A stretch of DNA of 64,000 bases, taken from assembly GCF_000315625.1 (NCBI RefSeq), contig NW_005434637.1, positions 220,554 through 284,553 of the forward strand, in the 5' to 3' direction. A program made the position numbers and the translations under genes. This DNA is from Guillardia theta CCMP2712 (lineage: Eukaryota; Cryptophyceae; Pyrenomonadales; Geminigeraceae). Below the pieces are notes generated by a model that was not told the DNA's origin, made no database searches, and saw nothing but the letters and a program-made list of their open reading frames with translations. Shown piece after piece: positions 54,694 through 64,000 of this stretch. How positions within the stretch are numbered: the first letter of the stretch is position 1; every line of letters starts with the position of its first letter.

Positions 54694-54721
54694 AGACTTT
54701 CCTGGAATGATCGTCTCACAG
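53576..54721. other. Intergenic, dominated by two low-complexity tracts
   Basis: (CTCCT)n-type pyrimidine sequence at about 53,705-53,860 and more C/T-rich sequence to 54,240. A (GGAGCA)n array lies at about 54,540-54,690. The first exons of the SPRY gene probably start near 54,370-54,530 (reading HETLMVTEKGKKLTK and LVGEDYQSALL), but could not be joined. Confidence 0.5.
54540..54690. repeat. (GGAGCA)n hexanucleotide microsatellite
   Basis: About 25 units of GGAGCA/GGGGCA. Probably intronic to the SPRY gene. Confidence 0.92.
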
Positions 54722-55550
54722 GTCGTACGTCGAGTTCCATGTGCTGAAGAACCCGATGCCTCAATGCTTCATTGGGTTCGGTGTGTGCAAGGGAAATCAC
54801 GAGTACAAGGAAGGGTGAGATGGAATGTACTGCCCTTCTGATTGGGGTTGTATCCTTCGTCTTGAAACTCGCTCATATATGCTGCACTGTCCCATGGCTG
54901 TCATAGAAGTATCGTATACTGCTGCACAAGTTCCACTATCCGATGTCATCTTGACTTGACCGCTTCATTGCTCTCCCGCTCTTGTTTGACACACATCTCT
55001 CCCTTGTTAGGAGATCTGCCATGGCGGCTGAAGATGCCTGGATGTTGTCAAGTCACAGGTACGATGAGCTGGGAAGACAAAGAGAGGAAGCTTACAGCTT
55101 GTTGGAAGTGGAAAAGCTTATAGCAACGGGGGAATGAGCAAGCAGTTTCTGCCTGGGATAGGAACGAAGCCCTACTGCCCAGGTCAAGACAGTCTGAGAG
55201 TACTGGCTGACTCAGCTGACGGATGGATAGGAGAAGAGCACTTGGCTAAAGACAGCGTGAGGGTGAACGTAGGCGATAGGGTTAGACCCAACTCGTATAG
55301 TCTACATGCCTGAACGTTCATCAGCTTGGGCTGCTGGCGGACATGCAGAAACATTCGCTCTACGTCTACGTCAACGGCGTCTGCCAGGTGAAAGCACAAC
55401 AGCTCCCCTGCGTTGCTGAGTCGTTTGAAGGGAGAGATGTTCTCTGGGATACCTGACGGAGTGAGGTTCGTGGTGGACCTTGGGGACGAGGAACAGGAGG
55501 TAGAGATCCTTCCAACAGACATGCCGGGAGAAGAACTGTCGGAAGGGTAG
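54722..55550 (+). CDS. SPRY-domain protein, 5' end unresolved
   Basis: Exons 54722-54814 and 55011-55058, one near 55,130-55,280, then exons with LGLLADMQKHSLYVYVNGVC and EMFSGIPDGVRFVVDLGDEE. They read as a SPRY beta-sandwich: SYVEFHVLKNPMPQCFIGFG, then SADGWIGEEHL and VNVGDR, then the NG strand and the C-terminal strand, with a stop at 55,548-55,550. SPRY domains are protein-binding modules in ubiquitin ligases and scaffolds. The N-terminus probably lies before the hexanucleotide repeat. Its stop is only 86 bases from the facing stop of CC2D2A. Confidence 0.65.
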
Positions 55551-55636
55551 AGCGAGGGCTCTTGTGATGTGACATAGAGGGAGATAGGAGGCAACATTTA
55601 CAACATTTCATTCTTAAGGTTAAATATTCAACAGAT

Positions 55637-58600
55637 CTAAGGCTTCTTGCGCACAAGACAAGCGACCGCAACCCACAACGAGGTGACTCGTCGAGGAAAG
55701 ACTCTCACGTGGACTGCGATGGCGAACTGAGTGTCTTTCTCGTTGGCCTCTGCGGGTCCCACACGGTGGATGTTGGAGCTCTCGATCTCGTGGATGATTG
55801 GCTCGATGTCCGTGTAAGGACGGTTGATGTAGAACCCGATCACCTCGTTCTGCTGCATGAAGCCCGACAGCTCAGCCTGCAGGTCCTCCTCAGTGAACGT
55901 CCCCTCGTAATTCGCCGCAATCTCCATCCGCTTCAGCACCCCCGAGAGCTTCTTGCTCAAGTTCGCAGCCTCGATCATCATCCTCCCGTCGTTGGCCCTC
56001 AGGGTCTCCAAGTGCCCGCGGATGTACTGCTCCACTTCCTTTCGAACTTCGTCTGCGTACGCGTCGTGTTTCTGCAAGGGTTTCCAGTCGATGCTTTCCT
56101 GGACGGTGTCCGCATGGAAGTTTTGGATAGGAAACTTGTCGTTGAACAGCGGCCTCCAAGCTGCAAACAAGTCAGAGGAGAAGAGATCAGACGAGCGATT
56201 TTACCTTTCGTGTCGGTCAGGTCGAATGAAGTGTAGCGAATGTCTCTGGTCTGTTGTATGTTGCCCCAGATGTTGTGCTGGTCCACCACGAAGTGAATCT
56301 CCTTGAGAGTACAGTAAGGGTCCTTGGAGTGATAGACGGATCCTTTCGACGCATTCCACAGGTAAATCTTCTCGCTGTCGTTCGGATCGGAGCCTATTGT
56401 CATGACATAGATCGTCTCGCCTTCGGGGATCCCATTCCCGAATACCAGGTAGGCGCTTGCCTCCAACTTTGGGTTGTGTTTGAAAACATGTAAGAAGAAA
56501 TTACACAGGAGCGAAGCGTGCTCCTCCCAGTCACCCGCCATGATGTCGATGAACTCGGATGAGGTACACCAGACATTCAACGAGTCGATGTCGATGTCGT
56601 CGCCATGGTCTTCGAGGTGGAAGTCCTCAAGGAACGGAATCAGTGAGACGAACCTGAGCAGCTGCAGCATCTGCTCATGTACACCCAGCGATTTCTTCAC
56701 AAGGTCGGGCGGCGGCTCCTGTATGCACAAGAAGCGGGTGCCCAGCACCCAATCACGTTGCAAGCTGCGCCACAGCGCCTCGAAGTTCCGATCGCGGTTG
56801 TATCCCTTGCACTCTAAGATCCAGTTCTTCACCCGCTGGTCCAACTTGGGCTGAGAAGGAAGCCTTCCTTCCACCTCCCGGTCGAGCGAGCCAGGGATGG
56901 ACAAGGGCGGATCCAAGGCGATGCAAACCTGCAGGCTAGACTTTCGATTCTCCTTTTCTTTGTTCTGGCCCTGAGATTCTCCTGCAGCCTCCTCTCCTTC
57001 CAGCCTCCCAGCCTTCAAGTTGCGGCGCTCCGCTCGAGTGTAGCCTATGATGTGCGGTGGTGCATCCAGCTCGAAGGTGCCATCAACCCGACCCTTTGCC
57101 GAGGCAATGTAGAGGGTGTTGAAAGGAAAGCTGATTGAGCCCAACCATCGTTTCTCCACCTTGCGGAGTTTCCCGTATTCCTTCTCTGACTCGTAGACCT
57201 TGGTGTCGAAAACTGTCAAGTACAGCTTGTCTTCGACTTTCATTAGGTTGCTGGGACTCCAGTTATTGCTCGGCGGCTCGAACTTCAACTTTAACTTAGC
57301 GTTCCATGCTGGATTATTCCCTTTGAAGACTGTAGTGGTCTCCACTTGCTTACCAAATCTTGCCTCGACGACACATTCCAGCGGAGGAGCGATACTCTTC
57401 GAATCATTCGTATGCCTGATTGGAAGATTCTGGGCCCGCTGCACTGAAATACTAATGTAGCATTGTGACGGCGTTGCGATAGTGGCTGGCAGCTGTCCAA
57501 CCTGCGGTCTCAATGCGCTCCTCTTACGCAACAAGTTTGTGATGCCGGCAAGAATGTCTGGAACTCCAAAGTGTGGCAGTCTCGGCTGATGTACCACATC
57601 CTCATGCCTGTAAACTCTTCGCAGTCTTTGTCCTTGTCGGGCCTTTGCCTTGGACACCTGCTCTTGTACTTTCTCCTTGAATCTCATGATACGCTGAACC
57701 TTCTTTCGCTCTGACATCTTTTGGTCTGAATCTTCTGTTTGAGGAAACTCCAGGACATAGATCTTGTCGATAATGTCATCATCTGGAATATCACTCTCGA
57801 GCAGTGGAATACTAACAGCTGATAATTGATTCTGCCTGGTCATCAGCAGCTTGTGTCGAACATTTGCTGGGCGTTTGATGAACTGTTCACCCACCCATCG
57901 ATGAGAATGTACGCTATGCTCTTGCAGTCGAAGGTCAGGTAGCATGTTGTCGCCGACGTAGGTACTGTTAATCCAGCCATCAAATCTCACAGTGTGATTC
58001 GATTCCGTTTCCTTGCTTGCACTCAACAACTCTAACAAATTTCTGTTTCTGGGATCATTCGGATCCAATTCATTTGCTTCGACAAGCCGCTTCAACTTAT
58101 TTACAGAAATCAACCCCTTTGCTTTCTTGGTCACATCACTCCTAGACCGTCTATTCAATCTGTTTGTTTCAAGAAGATTGTCTGACTCAATGTCTATCTT
58201 GACAGAATCTTCATCTGCATTGGAATCGAACTTTGAGACCCTGATGAAAACTTCTCCTGCATTGTAATGAAGTCCTGAGGGTCTGACAACGCGAGGCTCA
58301 TTGATCTTCGTGGTCTGAGGCTCAATTTCAACACACCACGGTCTCTCTGACGGCACGGTAGCTTGAAACGTCAATGACAAGGAATTAGCATCATCAAAAT
58401 CTTCTGCAACTGGAAGAAAGACTGAAGCAAATTCGGAAACATTAGAAAATGTCCTTACACGTTCTAGGAATCCAGAATCCTCCAAAACGTGTATTGTCAC
58501 CTCTGGCCTTTTGCTTGACATCAGTAGTCTTATTGTCTCAATAGTTGCTGTCTTCAGTGTGAAGTCATTTGCAACTTTAAATTCTATATCACGAATATTC

Positions 58601-60711
58601 CCTTCATCGTCCTTCAACCAATTTCCGTTGACTGATAGTCTCACGATTATTTTGAGGTCCTTTAGTTTCTTCCTTCTCATAGCCTCTGATTTACCACTCG
58701 AAGTTTGTGGCAAAGCATCAGTCTCAGTCTTTGCTGCTGTGTAAGTCAGAACAGGAAGGTAAATGGGGTCGCCAGGAGAGCGTTTGGTTCGCTCCTGTCG
58801 ATCACGAATCGCCTTCTTGGCCGCCTCTACGTCAAATTTTTCCGTACCCTTGTCTTCTTTTGCACGCAAAGTTTCTAGCATATTCTTGTACGCAGATAAT
58901 TCATCCCGCTCTAACTTCAATTGCGATTGCAACCTCAAAAGAAACTTCTTGTCTTGAGCATTCGACTTCATCGCTGGCAGTTGAACATTATCGTCGTCGT
59001 CGTCTTCATCGTCGAGATCTTCATCTTCATTGGGTCTCTCGGCCATCAAAAGCTGAGCCTCCTTTTCCTCGAATTCTTTGATCTTTTTCTCCATGGTCTT
59101 TACTTTGTTCTCAAGCGTTTTGCAATCCTTTTCGTGCTTCGTTCTTTGCAGTGCCTGTGTGTGCTCATGTTGCCTCCTCATTTCTGATAGCTCTGCCTCC
59201 AATTCCTCTTCTCTCTCTTCTTCGTCTTTTCGCTTGTCCATCAACTGCTTCTTGAACTTCAGCGAACATTTGGTGTTGGTAAAACCCTGTGCTTGGCGAG
59301 TTTTCTTGACTTCGTCCCAAATCTGAATCATACGACTTACTATTTTCAGGTCTTCAAGCTCCTCAGATGATTTCTGTATTCGAAGCCTACTGAGCTCCTC
59401 ATGCAACCATGGCTCTTTCTGTACACTATCAAAAACATCCCCATCCGAATTGTTTTTGTCGACCGATTCTTTCACATCCTCCTTTCCTTTATCACGCCTA
59501 CCTTTCCTCACTGAGAGTCCCTTGATGTTGTTGGCATCCAGTGCTTTCTCTTTCATAATTGTTTCCAACGCCGCCTTTGCAGACGAAATCTTTTGGGAAT
59601 AGAAATCCACCCATTTCATTTCTGTCCTATACTGATATTTCCGCCATAGACTCTCAAGCTCAGCGACGAGATAGTCCTCTTTGGAGAACAGGTGATGATC
59701 CTTCAAGGTCAGGGATGAGAATTCTATCTCGAGAACAGTAGGATGCTCTCTGGATCCAAAAACGGCTTCCATGTTCTGAACAGGAACCACCATGTCATAC
59801 TGCAAATACATCGCTGATGGATCATATCTCATTGTTGGTCTACAGCGACGGATCTCCAAGGGATCGAACGGTGTGACAAAAATTTCCTCACGGGGAGGAA
59901 AACGAATCGCAGACAATTTGTCATGATCATCTTTTTCTTGGCTATCATCGGCAGCCTTAACACCATCCTTTGCGGCCATGCTTTGCTGCATCCGAATTCT
60001 CCGCACAGCACGTTCAACATTTGCAGAAAGGATTTCTTTCTCGTGAGCTACATAGAGACCTTGCCTTCGCATGTCATTCCTGGCTTTTTCCAGAATGTTC
60101 TCGCCCCTCCCTGCAAGAGAGAAAAGAACCTCTTTTTCTTGTTGAATCCTCTTTGACACAGGAACCCATGGAATATGTTCAGGATGGCCAGCAAAAGCGG
60201 ACGTGTAAGAGAAGGGAGTCTCCAGGCTTGATTCTCTGCTGTCAAATCGTGTACGCCTTCTCGAAGTTTTGCGGTGCAAGACTGAATCCTTGTTTTCATC
60301 TGCTTCCACACTTCTACCGTCATCGTTTTCTGCTTCATCTTCGGCTTTTGATATCTCGTCATCTTTCTTATCTTGCTCGGCTTTCGCTTCTTTCGCAAGC
60401 TTCAGCTGTTCCAGACGCTTACGACGTTCTTCTCTCGCACGCTTGCTTTCATCAGCAGATGCAGCAACACTGGGCTTACTCTGACTTTGATCTTCGTCAG
60501 AAGAATCGTCTCCAGCAAACCTGTTTCTGCCTCTGGTCTTTCTGGTGAATCCTACACCTGCCCCTGCCCCCTTTTCCTGCTCTATTTCAGTGTCAGCAGG
60601 TTTCGGTTTGGGGCTCGGGGTCTCAGCCTTAGTGTCGCTGTCATCGGAATCATTTTCCTGCTTCCGATTCACCCTTCTTCGCGGCATCTCACAATCTTTC
60701 AGATCAATCAC
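55637..60711 (-). CDS. CC2D2A: Coiled-coil and C2 domain protein CC2D2A (ciliary transition zone)
   Basis: Two exons, 60711-56205 (4,507 bases) and 56160-55637, code 1,676 residues, close to animal CC2D2A (about 1,620). The N-terminal 150 residues are charged and disordered. Coiled coil lies near residues 490-620. The central conserved block includes DLRLQEHSVHSHRWVGEQFI. A C2 domain lies at about 1090-1230 (CYISISVQRAQNLPIRHT; VVEARFGKQVETTTVFKGNN). The C-terminal transglutaminase-like region has FLEDFHLEDHGDDIDIDSLN, LVFGNGIPEGETIYVMTIG, HFVVDQHNIWGNIQ and, in exon 2, NEVIGFYINRPYTDIEPIIH. CC2D2A is part of the MKS/B9 module that gates the ciliary transition zone, so the organism builds cilia or flagella. 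It is nearly intronless among intron-dense neighbours. An internal start at 60,687 (MPRRR) is possible. Confidence 0.93.
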
Positions 60712-61292
60712 GCAAACATCCTGGTACTGGTCAGATCAATGGTAGTGGAGTGATCATGCAATTGTATCAGTAGAATGTAGTTGTTTGCACTTGTCGCGAG
60801 CTTGAACTTATCGAAAATTGCCGTCTAACCAATTTTCACCCTTACGAATAAAACAAGAGGAGAAGGGTCAGGCTGCAAGGGATGCAGCCACAAGTCTCAT
60901 GGGAAGAGCTCAAACGTGTCAAGATTTGTTGCAAGAGGGGAGGAGGAGGGAGAGGAGGAGGGAGATAGAAAGGAAGGGGATGACGCTGCTGCTTCCCACA
61001 ATCGGGGGCGCCATGAAGGGCGACAAATTCCCGCGCAAAGGCGGTTGGAATAACCCCTGGAATTAACTATAGGAGGTAGGGGTGGTGATTTCAACAAGGG
61101 GTGGAGCATCGTCAGGTGGGTGAAAAAATCGTTTCACAGGGGTACTTTTGAACGGATAAAGTAGGGTAGTTGAAATGGTTGTGGTGGGAACCCGAAGGGT
61201 GGTCGCCAGTACAGAACTACTGTAGGGTGGTGCTGGAGCAGGGGGGGTGGGTAGTGAATTGGTATGAGGAGGGACGAGGTCATTATCCCGGC
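60712..61292. promoter_or_regulatory. Divergent region between CC2D2A and MED11, with G-rich repeat block
   Basis: Purine-rich at 60,930-60,980, then a G-rich GGTACT/GGGTAGG block at about 61,070-61,265 of the same class as at 3.4 and 19.4 kb. Both promoters must lie here. Confidence 0.55.
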
Positions 61293-62256
61293 ATGGCTCC
61301 TCCTGGGATGGCGCCGATGCGGCCTGGTAGGTCGAGAGTGATGCAGATGTCCCCATGACCCTCTCAATCCTCATCATACATGCTACTTTCAACTTTTCTG
61401 CTCTCCACGCTGCTTCCTTCTCACTTGCTAACTACCGCAAGCTCTGTTCTCCGCGAATTCTCCCCCACCAGTCGCTCTTATGCTGTTCTTGTCCCAACGG
61501 TCATCGTGATCGTGATGCCCCCTCTATCTGACATTATCGTTCTCATCGCTCCATGAATGCTCGCTTTCCTGCAGGCACAGTTCTTCCAGGTCATGTGCCG
61601 GGGAGGATTCCAATCCCTCCCAACGTAGCCGGTGATCTCGTCTTTGCTGCCCATCCCCTAGCATGAGCGAGCGCGTGATCGGCAGGCGCAGCGGTCGCAC
61701 AAGTCGAGCCAGACATGATGACAGAGCTTGCTGAAGCTGAGAACAAAGTGATTGCGGTCATGAACACAGCCATCACCGTCATCAAGGCCATGAAAGCTAA
61801 GATGTCGGCAAAAGTTGGTGCACCGGTTGCGGACGATGCGGACATAGACAAGCTGACAAGAGAATATGTTGCCTCTGTTGAGGTATGGCAAGCTCAAAAA
61901 TCTTCCCAGGAGATTTACTCTTGTCTGACAGAGGATTCAAGACATTCTGCAAGGAATGCTCATGGGTAGCCATGAGAGGCTGTCGTACAGGCCATACAAT
62001 CGGACATCTTACGGTCATCTCCTCGACCTCTCGATCACAGCGGACGAGGTGAGCTGTGTTGTGGTGGCCTCTTGTCACTCTGATCGTAAGGTAGGTGGCG
62101 CATGTTCACAAGCAGCTCGCAGAACTCAAAGACCTGCTGGAGGCTTCAGCTTTGAAGCCTGATAGCAAGCCAGTGGAGGACGGTTCTGCCAGTTGCTCTC
62201 TCCCTTGCTCCACGCTCACATTTGTTGCAGTATCGGCTGTCGTCAATTTGGATTAG
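61293..62256 (+). CDS. MED11: Mediator complex subunit 11
   Basis: Five exons (61293-61326, 61575-61631, 61686-61882, 61932-62048, 62095-62256) give 188 residues. The first 30 residues are Pro/Met-rich (MAPPGMAPMRPGTVLPGHVP). The MED11 helices follow: MMTELAEAENKVIAVMNTAI, REYVASVERIQDILQGML, then YRPYNRTSYGH (the conserved YRP(Y/F)...Y turn) and VAHVHKQLAELKDLLEAS. MED11 pairs with MED22 in the Mediator head module. The core from 61,715 is well supported; the Pro-rich N-terminal exons rest on matching phases. The C-terminal 35 residues are an extra hydrophobic/Cys tail not typical of the family. Confidence 0.8.
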
Positions 62257-62428
62257 AGTGGTTCGATGTCTCGGAATGTGTTTTTGGCCTTCGTCATGAT
62301 CATTCAAGGCACGTCTTTGTAGATATGAGATGCTTCATGTTGCACATGGAGCGATAATTACGAATTCATTTCGTTCTTGACGTTAAGAGGTGGAAGGAGA
62401 GATGGTACAATGAATAAAGTTGCAAACG
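62257..62428. other. Convergent spacer between MED11 and the PNGase-like gene
   Basis: 172 bases between facing stops; nothing coding. Confidence 0.5.
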
Positions 62429-63904
62429 TTACACAGAGCTGTTGATCTTGTTGTAGCCTTGCCTGACAGCCCGCCTTTGGTAAAGATGAAGACTGATCAT
62501 TCCTAGCAGGATCATAAAGCAGAAGCTCAGGCTCCCTGCCATACCGGCTCCACTCCACACTCCTCGTTCCGAAGATGAGACCTGCATGCGCTCCATGGCT
62601 CTAAGTTTCGACCTGCTGGCTCGTGCTGCTGCTGGGGCCTGTAGAGATCCTTGCTTCTTCCCATAGATAACCAGATACGAGCGCATGCGGATCTCAGCCG
62701 GAAAGCCTTGGTCGACACAATCGTCACCGACGCATGCAGCAGGATCGTACTGGCTGTTGTTGAAGAGGCCGGAGTATGTGATGATAGCCTGGAGCCCTGG
62801 CTTCACTGACGACGTCACATCCACCACCCACGGGCTGACTGCACTGCCTGGACACCAACCAGCCCTTCCAAACTGCCAAGTGCCATACTGGTTGGGAGTG
62901 ACGCCCTCTGAAACTTTCCTAGCACATCCCATCTCGCTCCCTGCCCCGTCCAGCGATGTCTCGTACACGTGCTCATCACTTGACGCGTACGTTTCACCGT
63001 CGATCTCCACTCCTTGTCGCAGGCTGAATCGATGCTGAGTGACGCAAAACTCAGCACAGTTCTCGTTGTCCTCTCCCCATCCATGACCAGTGATGACCGA
63101 GTGAATTTCTGCTCGGCTGGTCAGGTAAGGGATGTCAATGTTCATGGGTCGATGCCTTGAGTTGTACTCTTGATCAAAAATTCCTCCATGGAACAGAGGA
63201 ATCGACAGGAGGGGCTGCTCATGGATCCCTGAAGACGAAAAGACAAAACGAACGTCTGCAAGGTACTTCTGCTGCGACCAGTAAGGCTGCTTCAGAAGGA
63301 AATAATGCCTCCCGCCACCCATTAGAAGGGGGAGAGTCGCTGTAGCATCGATCATCCACTTGCCGGGGCGGGAGTAGGGGGTCACGAACCTCCCCATCTC
63401 GAAATCACAGGACCCAACTGAGGTTGCCTTGCCCCACGAGGTCTGAGATAGAGTCTTTTCATTGGCCTTGCACAACAAGAGTTGGACCACGTAATCCCAT
63501 TCCCCGCAGTCCTTGTCGGCGCCCCCTGGGCAATCTAGCGAAGCGTACACTTCAAGTTTGTCAAAATCCTTCATCGTTGCCTCATCCGGTAACTCGACAA
63601 CACTGTAAAGCCCGCTGCCGCCACTGAAAAGAATTCCACTTTCCTTCTGTTTCGACTGCTCCAACACTGGAACTATGAGGGCATTCGGTTGAGACAGCTT
63701 TTGTTCCAGATTTCGCTCATACGCGTAATATTCCCCTTCAAGAGCAAGAAACGTGAGTGCAAAACTCTCCTCAGCTCCTCTTGGAGGAATCTGCCCAATT
63801 TCCCGCAGACGTGAAAAGTGATCCAATCCAACAAAGTGCTGAATCGCATTTTTCAGGGAGAAACGGTTTGTTACTGTGACTCTCTTCTTCAGCAAATTCA
63901 GAAC
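62429..63904 (-). CDS. PNGase F-like peptide N-glycosidase domain protein with C-terminal membrane helix, 5' partial
   Basis: One 492-codon exon beginning after an acceptor (ATTCCAG at 63,911-63,905); earlier exons lie outside the window. It shows the two-part PNGase F fold. In the N-terminal half: DCPGGADKDCGEWDYVVQLL, with the GEWD acidic residue where the family has its catalytic Asp, and FVTPYSRPGKWMIDATATL. In the C-terminal half: HSVITGHGWGEDNENCAEFC, with the Glu of CAEFC in the family's second acidic position, QHRFSLRQG and WVVDVTSSVKPG. The family cleaves N-glycans from Asn. Residues near 445-470 form a membrane helix (AGMAGSLSFCFMILLGMISL) followed by a basic tail, so it is type I. 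Activity is inferred, not shown. Confidence 0.85.
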   Translation of the reverse strand, partial: VLNLLKKRVTVTNRFSLKNAIQHFVGLDHFSRLREIGQIPPRGAEESFALTFLALEGEYYAYERNLEQKLSQPNALIVPVLEQSKQKESGILFSGGSGLYSVVELPDEATMKDFDKLEVYASLDCPGGADKDCGEWDYVVQLLLCKANEKTLSQTSWGKATSVGSCDFEMGRFVTPYSRPGKWMIDATATLPLLMGGGRHYFLLKQPYWSQQKYLADVRFVFSSSGIHEQPLLSIPLFHGGIFDQEYNSRHRPMNIDIPYLTSRAEIHSVITGHGWGEDNENCAEFCVTQHRFSLRQGVEIDGETYASSDEHVYETSLDGAGSEMGCARKVSEGVTPNQYGTWQFGRAGWCPGSAVSPWVVDVTSSVKPGLQAIITYSGLFNNSQYDPAACVGDDCVDQGFPAEIRMRSYLVIYGKKQGSLQAPAAARASRSKLRAMERMQVSSSERGVWSGAGMAGSLSFCFMILLGMISLHLYQRRAVRQGYNKINSSV

Positions 63905-64000
63905 CTGGAATTACGATTAGCCCGCAAACATCTCCAAAGATAGAAGGGAGACAACCTCCCCTCCGGCTTCATGGCTCATCATCACAGCTGGTATCTTCAA

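Overview
The window is nuclear DNA of an intron-rich, gene-dense eukaryotic microbe. Nearly all genes are cut by GT-AG introns, mostly 32-135 bases, and every exon chain given below with exon coordinates keeps one reading frame across all its junctions. The gene set (Mediator subunits, a COMMD protein, Pcf11, a prenylated UBL3/MUB protein, a HECT ligase, the ciliary protein CC2D2A, GT41 and LysM proteins, a one-domain voltage-gated channel) fits a flagellated unicellular alga or protist. A cryptophyte such as Guillardia theta is my best guess; this is inference, and no organelle or rRNA marker is present.

Layout, left to right. 0-7.3 kb: a CAG tract, an unrecognised spliced gene, UBL3/MUB (-), a helical gene and a METTL21-type methyltransferase (+), and a COMMD protein (-). 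7.8-13.8 kb: a large modular membrane protein (laminin-IV-like, TIG, TM2; +) facing MED21 (-). 15-25 kb: small unknown membrane or secreted proteins, a WD-repeat-like protein, GC-rich repeat islands and PRKRIP1 (+). 25-30 kb: a HEAT-repeat protein and a secreted two-LysM protein (-). 31.9-34.4 kb: a PH-domain/voltage-gated cation channel fusion (+). 34.4-37.4 kb: a secreted TPR protein (-) divergent from an LCMT-type methyltransferase (+). 37.5-43.6 kb: an ARM-HECT ubiquitin ligase and a Cys-rich membrane protein (-). 44-49 kb: a coiled-coil/PDZ protein (-) divergent from Pcf11 (+). 49.5-53.6 kb: a TPR/GT41 O-GlcNAc-transferase-like protein (-). 54.7-64 kb: a SPRY protein (+), CC2D2A (-), MED11 (+) and a PNGase F-like protein (-, running off the window).

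There is no operon logic: genes are independent, often convergent with 85-400 bases between stop codons, or divergent from short intergenic regions. Functional themes are transcription and RNA processing (MED21, MED11, Pcf11, PRKRIP1), ubiquitin and trafficking (UBL3, HECT, COMMD), glycan handling (GT41, PNGase-like, LysM), cilia (CC2D2A) and membrane sensing (channel, TM2 protein). Intergenic DNA holds trinucleotide and hexanucleotide microsatellites, five GC-rich islands sharing short motifs, and a separate GGTACC/CCACCC-rich repeat class that tends to lie upstream of genes.
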